Origin: Herbinix sp.
GTDB taxonomy: Bacteria > Bacillota > Clostridia > Lachnospirales > Lachnospiraceae
Assembly: GCA_029238935.1 (NCBI GenBank)
Contig: JAQZBN010000002.1
Coordinates: forward strand, 62,001-126,000
Length of the DNA: 64,000 nucleotides
Direction: 5' to 3'
This document shows, piece by piece, positions 17,301 through 25,979 of this stretch (position 1 is the first letter of the stretch; every line of letters starts with the position of its first letter). A program made the translations under genes and the position numbers. The notes under the pieces are model-generated. The model worked only from the letters and a program-made list of their open reading frames with translations, did no database searches and was not told the origin of the DNA.

Positions 17301-18419
17301 ATGAAGACATCAAAAAAAATGATTTATTCCAGCATACTGATAATACTCGTTCTTATCCTGCTTTTCTTTCTCGAAGCGAATAAAACTAGATTTGGTATGG
17401 CATATACTGTGCTACAAAAAGGTATGATTTTATCTGTCGTTGCCGTTTCCATGAACCTGGTAACCGGTTTTACAGGATTGTTCTCTTTAGGTCAAGCCGG
17501 ATTTATGGCAATCGGAGCTTATATTACTGCTATTTTCTTAATTCCTCTGGATAATATTCAGGATGTGTATTATATTAGTGGTCTCTCTCCGGTCATATTA
17601 AATTTTAAAACCTGGTTAGAATCCGGTCCTGCCTTCCTGCAGGTTCTCATCCCTTATGCTGGACTTATCATAGGCGGTCTGGTAGCTGCTTTATTTGCAG
17701 CCCTGATCGGTATCCCTGTTTTACGTTTAAAAAGTGATTATCTAGCAATTGCTACCTTAGGCTTCTCTGAGATTGTTCGTGCTGTTATATCAAGCCCTCA
17801 GCTAGATACCATTACAAACGGCTCTTACGGACTAAAGAAAATCCAAGGATTTTCTTCTATATTCCAGACATTTTCCATAGCATTGGTTTGTATTCTGTTC
17901 ATGGTACTTTTACTACGCAGTACCTTTGGCCGTGCGTTTCGAGCGATTCGCGAGGATGAAGTTGCTGCAGAAGCGATGGGTATTAATTTATTTCATCACA
18001 AACAATTATCCTTTGTCATCGGCTCCTTCTTCTCTGCAGTCAGCGGTGGAATGCTTGCGATGTTCATGCGATCCATTGACTCCAAAACCTTTAGCGTATC
18101 TATAACCTATGATATCTTACTAATTGTAGTAATCGGAGGAATTGGTAGTGTAACCGGTAGCGTATTTGCTGCGCTCTTAGTAACTGCTGCAAAAGAATGG
18201 TGGCTCCGCTTCTTTGACAATCCTTTCTTTATTGGAGATTTTCAAGTACCTTTATTTAAAACCGGTTTCCGTATGGTTGTCTTCTCAATTATTCTCCTCT
18301 TAGTTGTATTATTCTATCAGAGAGGTATTATGGGTAAAAATGAATTCTCTTGGGATCGGCTAGAAAAAAGATTTTTAAAGAGAAAAGCCTCTAAAAAAGG
18401 AGGTTCAAAACATGAGTAA
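17301..18419 (+). CDS. livM: Branched-chain amino acid ABC transporter permease LivM
   Basis: A 372-residue integral membrane protein. Family marks: MNLVTGFTGLFSLGQAGFMAIGAY near residues 50-73, LRLKSDYLAIATLGFSEI, the EAA-like loop RAFRAIREDEVAAEAMGIN and GGIGSVTGSVFAAL. An insertion around residues 90-115 (after IQDVYYISGL) lengthens the first external loop compared with enteric LivM. The start lies 13 bases after livH behind AAAGGAGC. Its stop overlaps livG by 8 bases. Confidence 0.92.
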   Translation: MKTSKKMIYSSILIILVLILLFFLEANKTRFGMAYTVLQKGMILSVVAVSMNLVTGFTGLFSLGQAGFMAIGAYITAIFLIPLDNIQDVYYISGLSPVILNFKTWLESGPAFLQVLIPYAGLIIGGLVAALFAALIGIPVLRLKSDYLAIATLGFSEIVRAVISSPQLDTITNGSYGLKKIQGFSSIFQTFSIALVCILFMVLLLRSTFGRAFRAIREDEVAAEAMGINLFHHKQLSFVIGSFFSAVSGGMLAMFMRSIDSKTFSVSITYDILLIVVIGGIGSVTGSVFAALLVTAAKEWWLRFFDNPFFIGDFQVPLFKTGFRMVVFSIILLLVVLFYQRGIMGKNEFSWDRLEKRFLKRKASKKGGSKHE

Positions 18420-19260
18420 TCAAATATTAAAAGTTCAAGATATTACAATGCAATTTGGTGGTGTTGTTGCTGTAGACAATCTCTCCTTAGATGTAAACCA
18501 AAATGAAATTGTTTCTCTGATTGGTCCAAACGGTGCAGGTAAAACTACAGCTTTCAACGTTATCACCGGTGTCTATGCACCTTCCAACGGCGCAGTATAT
18601 CTCAAAGATACCATGATCACCAGCAATTATCCAAAAGGTGCTATGAAGAAGCTCTATGCCGGGCAAAAAAATGGTACATATACAACTACGATGCGAAAGA
18701 CTCCGGATCAGATTACAAAGCTGGGTGTAGCTCGTACGTTTCAAAACATTCGACTTTTTAAAGAATTAACTGCATTTGATAATGTACTGATTGCAAAGCA
18801 TATGCGTTCTCAAGCTAATTTTTTATCCGCAGCCCTTGGTATTAATTACAAAGAGGAACGGATTATGAGGGAAGAAACCATGGAACTTCTAGAAATCCTA
18901 GGATTACAGGATGTGAAGGATGAAGTAGCACATTCTCTTCCCTATGGACAGCAACGTCACTTAGAGATTGCTCGTGCACTGGCAACCAAACCGGATCTTC
19001 TCTTATTAGATGAACCTGCAGCCGGTATGAATCCCCAGGAAACTGATGAATTAACAGCATTCATTTACGATATCCGTAAGAAATTTAACCTTACCATATT
19101 TATGATAGAACATCATATGGATCTGGTTATGGATATCTCAGATCGGATTTATGTATTAGACTTTGGTAAATTAATCGCTTCCGGAACTCCGGAGGAAATT
19201 CAGAACAACAAACGAGTGATTGAAGCATATTTGGGGGTACAGGACGATGACGAAGAATAA
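18412..19260 (+). CDS. livG: Branched-chain amino acid ABC transporter ATPase LivG
   Basis: A 282-residue ABC ATPase: Walker A GPNGAGKTT (near residue 40), Q-loop ARTFQNIRLF, signature LPYGQQRHLEIARAL, Walker B LLLLDEPAAGMNP and switch histidine IEHHMD. The signature LPYGQQ and the extra segment between Walker A and Q-loop are LivG traits. In addition a 25-30 residue insertion (MKKLYAGQKNGTYTTTMRKT) follows the GVYAPSNG turn. AAAGGAGG sits inside the end of livM. Confidence 0.93.
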   Translation: MSNQILKVQDITMQFGGVVAVDNLSLDVNQNEIVSLIGPNGAGKTTAFNVITGVYAPSNGAVYLKDTMITSNYPKGAMKKLYAGQKNGTYTTTMRKTPDQITKLGVARTFQNIRLFKELTAFDNVLIAKHMRSQANFLSAALGINYKEERIMREETMELLEILGLQDVKDEVAHSLPYGQQRHLEIARALATKPDLLLLDEPAAGMNPQETDELTAFIYDIRKKFNLTIFMIEHHMDLVMDISDRIYVLDFGKLIASGTPEEIQNNKRVIEAYLGVQDDDEE

Positions 19261-19972
19261 TTTATTAACCTTAGACAATCTCAGTGTCTCCTACGGTGGC
19301 ATACGGGCGGTAAAAGGAATTAGTCTTACTGTACCGGAAGGAGAAATTGTTACTCTCATCGGTGCCAATGGTGCCGGAAAGAGTACGATTCTTCGTGCAA
19401 TAGCTGGATTAACGAAAGTGGAGAGCGGAAAAATCTTTTATCATGAAGAAGATATCACAGGCAAATCTACGAACTCCATCGTAGAGAAAGGGATTACCTT
19501 AGTTCCGGAAGGTCGTCGTGTTTTTCCTGACTTAACCGTACTGGAAAACCTTAAAATAGGTGCTTATCTTCGGAAAGATAATCTAGAAGATGATATTAAC
19601 TGGATTTACAAGTTATTTCCGAGACTTAAGGAACGATCCTGGCAGATGGCAGGAACCCTATCCGGCGGTGAACAGCAGATGTTAGCGGTTGGTCGTGCTC
19701 TGATGAGCAAACCGAAATTGATTATGATGGATGAACCTTCCCTTGGTCTTGCTCCTATTATCGTTCACGATATCATGAACATTATTAAAACCGTAAACAA
19801 AGAAGGGGTTACAATCCTATTAGTAGAACAGAATGCAAATCTGGCGTTAAAGATCGCTCATTATGGTTATGTGTGTGAAACCGGTAATATAACAACACAG
19901 GGTACCGGCACAGAACTACTAAACGATGAATCCGTGAAAGCTGCTTATCTAGGAAAATCCAAACGAAAATAA
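19247..19972 (+). CDS. livF: Branched-chain amino acid ABC transporter ATPase LivF
   Basis: A 241-residue ABC ATPase, shorter than LivG as usual. Walker A GANGAGKST, signature LSGGEQQMLAVGRAL, Walker B LIMMDEPSLGLAP and switch region LLVEQNA are present; GRRVFPDLTVLENL is typical of LivF. ATG 19247 is chosen because homologues start close to the first beta strand (LLTLDNLSVSYGG); it overlaps livG by 14 bases. The operon ends at the terminator that follows. Confidence 0.92.
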   Translation: MTKNNLLTLDNLSVSYGGIRAVKGISLTVPEGEIVTLIGANGAGKSTILRAIAGLTKVESGKIFYHEEDITGKSTNSIVEKGITLVPEGRRVFPDLTVLENLKIGAYLRKDNLEDDINWIYKLFPRLKERSWQMAGTLSGGEQQMLAVGRALMSKPKLIMMDEPSLGLAPIIVHDIMNIIKTVNKEGVTILLVEQNANLALKIAHYGYVCETGNITTQGTGTELLNDESVKAAYLGKSKRK

Positions 19973-19977
19973 AGAAG

Positions 19978-20019
19978 AAACCTAAACTATCGCTTCAAAT
20001 TTAGCAATAGTTTAGGTTT
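19978..20019 (+). terminator. Rho-independent terminator of the liv operon
   Basis: AAACCTAAACTAT pairs with ATAGTTTAGGTTT, a 13-base stem with a 16-base loop, followed by TATTTG. Confidence 0.85.
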
Positions 20020-20030
20020 TATTTGTATAC

Positions 20031-20198
20031 GTTTTATTAATTTATGTTTTTATGTTTAATGTTTTAATATTTTAATGTTTATGTTTTAATGTTTTTAATG
20101 TTTTAATGTTTTTAATGTTGTAATATTTTAAAAATTTATTGTTTTATTATTTTAATGTTTAATGCTTTATTGATTTAATGCCTTTAATGTTTTATTGT
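20031..20198. repeat. AT-rich degenerate tandem repeat (TTTTAATG units)
   Basis: About 170 bases made of slightly varied units such as TTTTAATG, TTTTTAATG and TTTATG repeated one after another. Almost no C and strong strand asymmetry (T and G on plus). It fills the gap between the liv terminator and the end of a minus-strand kinase gene. No coding potential. Confidence 0.8.
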
Positions 20199-20229
20199 TA
20201 ATATCCTTTTATTAGTCTATGTTTTTTGT

Positions 20230-22605
20230 TTATTCATTTAAGTATTTATGAAATACCTTAAGAATATCTTCACGAGTGAAAGGCTTGCTGATATAATCGT
20301 CCATCCCTGCAGCCTTACATTTATCTACTTCTTCGGAAAAAATATTAGCGGTTAACGCTATAATCGGTGTAGATTTTCTTTTGTTCTCCTTCTCTCGTCT
20401 ACGGATTTCTCTCGTCGTCTGAAATCCATCCATCACAGGCATCTGGCAATCCATAAATATTATATCATACACCTCATTTTCCATATATTGCAAAGCGATA
20501 CTACCATCTTCCGCTACATCACAAATTATATGATCAAAATTCAGATGTTCCTTCGCTACCATAATGTTTATTTCATTATCTTCTACTAATAATACTCTTA
20601 ATTTGTGATGATTTATAGTGCTCCTGGTTTCCTTATCCTTATTAACATCGAATGGTTTTTCATTCCGATCCTGTATTTGTATATAGGGTTCTACGGTTAC
20701 AGTAAAGTAAAAGGTCGACCCTTTCCCTACCTCACTGATTACTCCGATCTCACCATCCATTATTTTAACAAGCTCATAACAGATCGTAAGACCTAAACCG
20801 GTACCTCCATGATTTTTTGATTGATTCGATCTATCCTGGGTAAAGGGCTTAAATATAATATCTTGATTTTCTTTTGATATACCGCAACCGGTATCTGTAA
20901 TTCGAAAATGTAATATAATTTTGCTATCCTCTAAGCTATATGCCTTTTTATACGAATCCATACTATTGCTATCTTTTATCACCTCAGCCTGTTCAACAAA
21001 ATCACTCTGAATTTGATGTTTTGTTGTACATGCTGTAACATCAATATGTATGTACCCTTGATCTGTAAATTTAACTGAATTACTAAGAATATTAGCAATG
21101 ATTTGCTTTAATCGGATTGGATCTCCAACAAGAACCGGAGGAATATCTTCTCTGATCGTTTTTGATAGTGTTACTCCTTTTTCATAAGCTTTGTGATAAA
21201 CTAGTGCAACGGTCTCCTCTATTAGCTCGGAAAGCCTAAATGGACTTTCATCCAGGGTCAACTTTCCAGATTGAATTTTGGAATAATCTAAAATATCATT
21301 GATAATAATCAGGAGCATGTTTGATGCCAGTTTCATATGAGTCAAATAACTCTTTTGTATCTCTGAAATCTCAGTTCTTAGCATGATATCTACAAATCCA
21401 ATGATACCATTTACAGGTGTACGTATTTCATGACTCATATTTGAAAGAAACTTACTTTTTGCGAAGTTTGCTTTATCTGCTTCTGCTTTTGCTTCGATTA
21501 ATGCTTTATTCGATTGCTCTAATTGTGTCTCTCTTAGTTTTAAATCCGAAATCTTATCCTTCAGAACTCCTACCATGGTATCAAACACCTTAGCAGTGAC
21601 TGCTATCTCATCCTTTCCATCAATACCTGTTCTGACTGTATAATCACCACTAGCGACGATCTTAGCCGCAGATCTTAATTTTAACATAGGTTTTCTAATA
21701 TAACCATTCAAAAAAAATGCAGCAGTAATTGAAGAACCAACAACAGCCATAAGGGCAATTATCCAGTATATCATATTACTATATTCTTGATTTAAAGCCA
21801 TATCATATCGGGAGGATATTGTAACAGCCCAGCCGATCTTTTCGATAGGATAGCTTATGCACATTCTTTGCATATCTTTATTCTTTAATTCTTTGATTTT
21901 TATTGTTTTTCCCTTGAGAGAATTTCTAATTGGATCATTTTTAGATAACTGATAGCCAGTTAGGTAGATATCAGGTATACTACTGTGATAAAGTATTTTT
22001 CCGTTACCATCAATAAATTGAAAGATATCTCCTTGTTGAAAACAATACTTATCAAATTTTTCACCCAACTTTTGAATGTTAATTACCAATAACATAATAC
22101 CTACCAATTCATCTTCGTTACGAATACCTACACTAACTGGTAGTATTGGGTCACCGGTGCTTAATGATACGATAATATTGGATATACAAGTATCTTCTCC
22201 CTGTATAATTTTTTTAATGTATTCTCGATGACATAAGGATACCTGGAGCAAATCATCTCTGGAACTATTGAGTACAACACCTTTCGGATTTAACCAGGTA
22301 ATTGTCTGTATCACATCCTGATGATCCATTAATTTCTTCAGGTATTGATTAATATCGTCCGGAGGCAAATCGGGATTGGATACAATATAAGTACTTATAT
22401 CTTGTCCCTTAATCCATACCTCTCCTATATAATTCATTAATGATGATGAAATTGCTTGAGCCAGGTCTAATTTTGTATTCATAACATATTCAATACTTTT
22501 GTCAAAATCAAGCCTTATGTTGATGATACCTAACACTGTAACAGGGATTATTACGATAAGATTGATGATAATTAATTTTGCCTTAATACTCAGTCGTCTG
22601 AACAT
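20230..22605 (-). CDS. Hybrid sensor histidine kinase (dCache-HAMP-HisKA-HATPase-REC)
   Basis: A 791-residue membrane hybrid kinase. Order: N-terminal helix (residues 10-30), extracellular dCache sensor to about 275, second helix, HAMP, coiled linker, HisKA with the phospho-His in FLSNMSHEIRTPVNG, HATPase with N-box ILSNSVKFTD and GTGLGL, and a C-terminal receiver with VEDNEIN, phospho-Asp in FMDCQMPVMDG and ALTANIF. No response regulator gene or output domain is adjacent, so the partner is elsewhere or the receiver acts by itself. Ligand unknown. It is a single-gene unit between the AT-rich repeat and a terminator. Confidence 0.9.
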   Translation of the reverse strand: MFRRLSIKAKLIIINLIVIIPVTVLGIINIRLDFDKSIEYVMNTKLDLAQAISSSLMNYIGEVWIKGQDISTYIVSNPDLPPDDINQYLKKLMDHQDVIQTITWLNPKGVVLNSSRDDLLQVSLCHREYIKKIIQGEDTCISNIIVSLSTGDPILPVSVGIRNEDELVGIMLLVINIQKLGEKFDKYCFQQGDIFQFIDGNGKILYHSSIPDIYLTGYQLSKNDPIRNSLKGKTIKIKELKNKDMQRMCISYPIEKIGWAVTISSRYDMALNQEYSNMIYWIIALMAVVGSSITAAFFLNGYIRKPMLKLRSAAKIVASGDYTVRTGIDGKDEIAVTAKVFDTMVGVLKDKISDLKLRETQLEQSNKALIEAKAEADKANFAKSKFLSNMSHEIRTPVNGIIGFVDIMLRTEISEIQKSYLTHMKLASNMLLIIINDILDYSKIQSGKLTLDESPFRLSELIEETVALVYHKAYEKGVTLSKTIREDIPPVLVGDPIRLKQIIANILSNSVKFTDQGYIHIDVTACTTKHQIQSDFVEQAEVIKDSNSMDSYKKAYSLEDSKIILHFRITDTGCGISKENQDIIFKPFTQDRSNQSKNHGGTGLGLTICYELVKIMDGEIGVISEVGKGSTFYFTVTVEPYIQIQDRNEKPFDVNKDKETRSTINHHKLRVLLVEDNEINIMVAKEHLNFDHIICDVAEDGSIALQYMENEVYDIIFMDCQMPVMDGFQTTREIRRREKENKRKSTPIIALTANIFSEEVDKCKAAGMDDYISKPFTREDILKVFHKYLNE

Positions 22606-22703
22606 AGGATCCTCATTGGTAATATAATTATAATTACATTATACACCTATCAAGTACATTATGTTAACTATTTTAGTAAAAAATACTATATTATTCCTAT
22701 AGA

Positions 22704-22737
22704 AATACAAAAACCTCCTATTCGGAGGTTTTGTATT
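22704..22737. terminator. Terminator of the sugar dehydrogenase/transporter operon
   Basis: AATACAAAACCTCC-type arm pairs with GGAGGTTTTGTATT around TATTC, with A/T runs on both sides. It lies downstream of the minus-strand dehydrogenase gene (stop at 22786). Confidence 0.75.
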
Positions 22738-22785
22738 TGTTGTAAATCTTATAAAAGGGGGGATATTTAAATTGGAATGATTGGC

Positions 22786-23826
22786 TTATTTTATTTTAAT
22801 TACTGCTTTCACTACATCCTTTGCATTATTTACTACAAAGTCAAAAGCTTCTTTCGTTTGTTCAAAATCAAATTCATGACTTACGATATCCTTTACGTTA
22901 ATGGTACCGCTGGCAATCGCATTAATCGCTACCGGATATAAATTACGGTATCTGAATATTGTCTTAACTTCGCCTTCCTTACCCATTAACTTCATAAAAT
23001 TGAATTCAACTTCGTCCTTCGGTGTCATACCAACAAGTACGATTGTGCCTCCACGTTTCACAACATCAGCAGTTTGCTTTACAGTAACTTCTGCACCTGC
23101 TGTGTCAATTACTACATGCGCTCCACTGCCTTCGGTAATTTCATCTATTCTTGTGAGAACATTCTCTTCTCTCGCGTTAATTGTATGGGTAGCACCAAGT
23201 CTTTTTGCAGTTTCTAAACGATTCTGTAATACATCTACTACAACTATTTTTGCTGCACCTCTCGCTTTGCTGGCAAGTAAGGTTACCAAACCAATACAAC
23301 CGGTACCAAAGATTACTACGGTGTCACCTAATTTTACATTTCCTTTGCTGGTTGCATGGAGTCCTACTGCTAAGGGTTCCACTAAAGCACCTTCTAGATT
23401 AGATACATTCTCCGGTAATTTGAAGCACATATCTTCCGGATGAGCTACATAATTAGAAAATACTCCATGAAACGGAGGGGTAGCAAAGAATTCTACATCC
23501 GGACAAAGGTTATATTGACCAGATTTGCAAAATTCACATTTACCGCAAGTTTTACCAGGTTCTAGAGCAACTCTGTCACCGACAGCAAGGGTTTTTACAT
23601 CCTTACCAACTTGAACGACTTCACCGGCACATTCATGTCCAAGAACAAAGTCACCATTTACAATAAAATCACCAATTCTTCCATGTTGGTAGTAATGAAC
23701 GTCTGAACCGCAGATACCAACAACATCTATTTTAATTAATACGTCCTTATCATTTACAACAGGCATATCAATTTCTTTCCAAATCATTTCGTTTGTTCCA
23801 TGCATAAATACTGCTTTATTTACCAT
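22786..23826 (-). CDS. Zinc-dependent medium-chain dehydrogenase (sorbitol/xylitol dehydrogenase type)
   Basis: A 346-residue MDR-superfamily enzyme. Catalytic zinc ligands appear in GICGSDVHYY and GHECAGEVV, structural zinc cysteines in CGKCEFCKSGQYNLC, and a Rossmann GTGCIGLV. The HYYQHGRIGDF and PPFHGVFSNYV segments are those of sorbitol/L-iditol/xylitol dehydrogenases, which oxidise polyols to ketoses with NAD. It is the last gene of the operon with a ribose-type ABC transporter, so the imported substrate is probably a sugar alcohol or pentose; which one is not decided by sequence. AAAGGAGG precedes the ATG. Confidence 0.87.
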   Translation of the reverse strand: MVNKAVFMHGTNEMIWKEIDMPVVNDKDVLIKIDVVGICGSDVHYYQHGRIGDFIVNGDFVLGHECAGEVVQVGKDVKTLAVGDRVALEPGKTCGKCEFCKSGQYNLCPDVEFFATPPFHGVFSNYVAHPEDMCFKLPENVSNLEGALVEPLAVGLHATSKGNVKLGDTVVIFGTGCIGLVTLLASKARGAAKIVVVDVLQNRLETAKRLGATHTINAREENVLTRIDEITEGSGAHVVIDTAGAEVTVKQTADVVKRGGTIVLVGMTPKDEVEFNFMKLMGKEGEVKTIFRYRNLYPVAINAIASGTINVKDIVSHEFDFEQTKEAFDFVVNNAKDVVKAVIKIK

Positions 23827-23849
23827 TACGAAAATCCTCCTTTTTCATT

Positions 23850-23882
23850 ATGGTACGTGGAATGTTACATCCCACGTACCAT
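23850..23882 (-). promoter_or_regulatory. Intercistronic hairpin between binding-protein and dehydrogenase genes
   Basis: ATGGTACGTGG and CCACGTACCAT form an 11-base perfect stem with an 11-base loop. No U run follows on the minus strand; the dehydrogenase ribosome binding site comes next. It looks like an mRNA-stabilising or processing hairpin at the 3' end of the binding-protein message rather than a full terminator. Confidence 0.65.
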
Positions 23883-23906
23883 GTTGTAATATTTAAACTT
23901 TATTAA

Positions 23907-24938
23907 TTACTTAATCGCTCCGGATTTCTTGTGCATTTCAATATATTGATCTACGTTATCTTTTGTAATTAAAGGACAATCAATATCGATATCAATCTGT
24001 GTTTCTTCACCGGTTAATAATTTATTTGCTGTATCCATTAATGCTGTAGCAAGATCATAAGCACTCTGTAAGCTTGTAGAAGTCATCAAGCCATCTTTGA
24101 TTAAGAGAACTGCTTCTGCCGTACCGTCAACACCATACGCTAAAATATTATCATAATTTGGATCATCTTTTACAACTTCTAATCCACCTGCTGCCATGTT
24201 ATCATTCATCGCAATGATTGCATCAATCTTATCGTTTGCCTGAACCCATGTTTCCATATAGTTCATAGCTTCATCTTTATTCCAGTTTGCAATTTCCTGT
24301 CCAACGATTTTTACGTCAGGTCTTTTTGCGAAGAATTCTTTCTCCCAGCTTTGTTGTCTCTGATCTGCATGGAAGTTTCCTGGAGGGCCTAAGAGTACTA
24401 CTACGTTCGCATTTTGAGGAACTTGCTCTACTGCTAAATCAGCATTCACTTTTGCCTGTAAGTATGGATCTGCATCGACTGAAGATGCACCTTCAATACC
24501 ACTAATACGAGCATTTGTTGTAATAGTAACAATACCTGCTTGAACTGCTTTTTCTACATAAGGTCTCTGAGCTTCACCATTGTTTGGTTGTACAATGATT
24601 GCATCATACTTGTTTGTAATAGCATTTTCAATTAAGGAGTTTTCAGTATCATCGGAAGCCTGACCATCAAATACATCTAATTTTATGTTAGGATATTTTG
24701 CTGCTTCTTCGATCACTGCATTTGCTAACCAAGCTGCAAAGGAGTCTGCCTGAGCTCTTGCGATATATGCCACTCTGTATTCCTTAGCTTCAGTGTCATC
24801 CCCAGTGTTATTGTCTGGTGCTTGAGTTGCTGTCGTATTGTTTCCTGTGTCATTACCGTTATCTTCTTTGGTTGCACAACCTGTAAAAACTGAAGATAAT
24901 AATGTAACTACCATTGCTAAAACCAACAATTTCTTCAT
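23907..24938 (-). CDS. Sugar ABC transporter substrate-binding lipoprotein (ribose/xylose type)
   Basis: A 343-residue lipoprotein: signal peptide with lipobox FTGC (Cys at residue 21), an Asn/Thr/Asp-rich linker (about residues 25-52), then a type I periplasmic-binding fold of the Peripla_BP_4 family (AYIARAQADSFAAWLANAV, DAIIVQPNNGEAQRP, AIIAMNDNMAAGGLE, YGVDGTAEAVLLIKDG). Proteins of this family bind pentoses, hexoses, inositol or autoinducer-2. It is followed by the dehydrogenase gene and preceded by permease and ATPase genes. Confidence 0.9.
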   Translation of the reverse strand: MKKLLVLAMVVTLLSSVFTGCATKEDNGNDTGNNTTATQAPDNNTGDDTEAKEYRVAYIARAQADSFAAWLANAVIEEAAKYPNIKLDVFDGQASDDTENSLIENAITNKYDAIIVQPNNGEAQRPYVEKAVQAGIVTITTNARISGIEGASSVDADPYLQAKVNADLAVEQVPQNANVVVLLGPPGNFHADQRQQSWEKEFFAKRPDVKIVGQEIANWNKDEAMNYMETWVQANDKIDAIIAMNDNMAAGGLEVVKDDPNYDNILAYGVDGTAEAVLLIKDGLMTSTSLQSAYDLATALMDTANKLLTGEETQIDIDIDCPLITKDNVDQYIEMHKKSGAIK

Positions 24939-25018
24939 ATTTTTCCTCCTAATAATTTATTCTAAATAGAGACAATCTCTATATTAGACATTTGAAATGT
25001 TACTTAGATGTTGATAAA

Positions 25019-25978
25019 TTAACGCTTTCTGTTTTTTGCCCAGATATCATACATAACTGCAAGAGCGATGATACCACCACGGACGATTTGCTGAAGGTAA
25101 GAATTTACACCTACTAGAACCATTATGTTGTCCAAAAATCCTACAATAAATGCACCTGCTAAAGTTCCTGATGCAGTTCCAATACCACCGGAGAAGCTTG
25201 TACCACCGATAACCGCTGCGGTAAGTGCTTTAAACTCATATCCGGTTGCACCATTTGGCATACCACCGTTTACACGGGACATAAAGAGAACGCCTGCGAT
25301 ACCAACCAAGATACCATTAATGATGAATGCTCTCATTTTAATTCTATTAACGTTAATACCGGATGCATTGGCTGCTTCTTCATTACCACCGATCGCATAA
25401 ATCGAACGTCCGAACACGGTATGCTTTAATAAATACCAGGTAATAATTAAGGTAACTACAAGGAAAATCATTGGAGTAGGTATTCCTAGAATTTTACCTT
25501 GACCAAATTTTACATAATCACCAATCTGGTAAATATTCTGACCGTTGGTGTAAAGAAGAGCTGCACCTCTTGCCATTGCCATCATTGCTAAGGTAGCAAT
25601 GAATGGAGGAGTCTTATATTTGGTTACCATTAATCCGTTTAGAATATTACATGCAACACCAACTAAGATTGCAACGATAAAGGATATGGTTAATGAACCG
25701 GTTGCCTGATAGGAAGATATTGAGAGAACACCTGCCAAAGCCAATACAGAGGCAGAAGATAAGTCAAGCATACCAGAGATAATCAATATCGTTTGACCGA
25801 ATGCCAGAATAGTTCCAACGGAAATCTGTGTTGAGATATTCTGTAAATTGGCTACCGATACAAAGTTCTTATTCGCTAGCCAGCAAACAATAAATAAGGC
25901 TATTAAAACGAAATAAATACTGTATTTGCTTTTAATATTTGCTATCATGTTACTTTTTGAATTCGTTTTGGTATTCAA
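25019..25978 (-). CDS. Sugar ABC transporter permease (RbsC type)
   Basis: A 319-residue BPD_transp_2 family permease with 8-10 helices. Family marks: NLQNISTQISVGTILAFGQT in pieces, GMLDLSSASVLALAG, the ATPase-contact loop FGRSIYAIGGNEEAANASGI and a late GGTSFSGGIGTASGTLAGA. It forms the channel with the ATPase encoded one base upstream (stop and start are almost adjacent at 25978-25980). Confidence 0.92.
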   Translation of the reverse strand: MNTKTNSKSNMIANIKSKYSIYFVLIALFIVCWLANKNFVSVANLQNISTQISVGTILAFGQTILIISGMLDLSSASVLALAGVLSISSYQATGSLTISFIVAILVGVACNILNGLMVTKYKTPPFIATLAMMAMARGAALLYTNGQNIYQIGDYVKFGQGKILGIPTPMIFLVVTLIITWYLLKHTVFGRSIYAIGGNEEAANASGINVNRIKMRAFIINGILVGIAGVLFMSRVNGGMPNGATGYEFKALTAAVIGGTSFSGGIGTASGTLAGAFIVGFLDNIMVLVGVNSYLQQIVRGGIIALAVMYDIWAKNRKR

Positions 25979-25979
25979 T

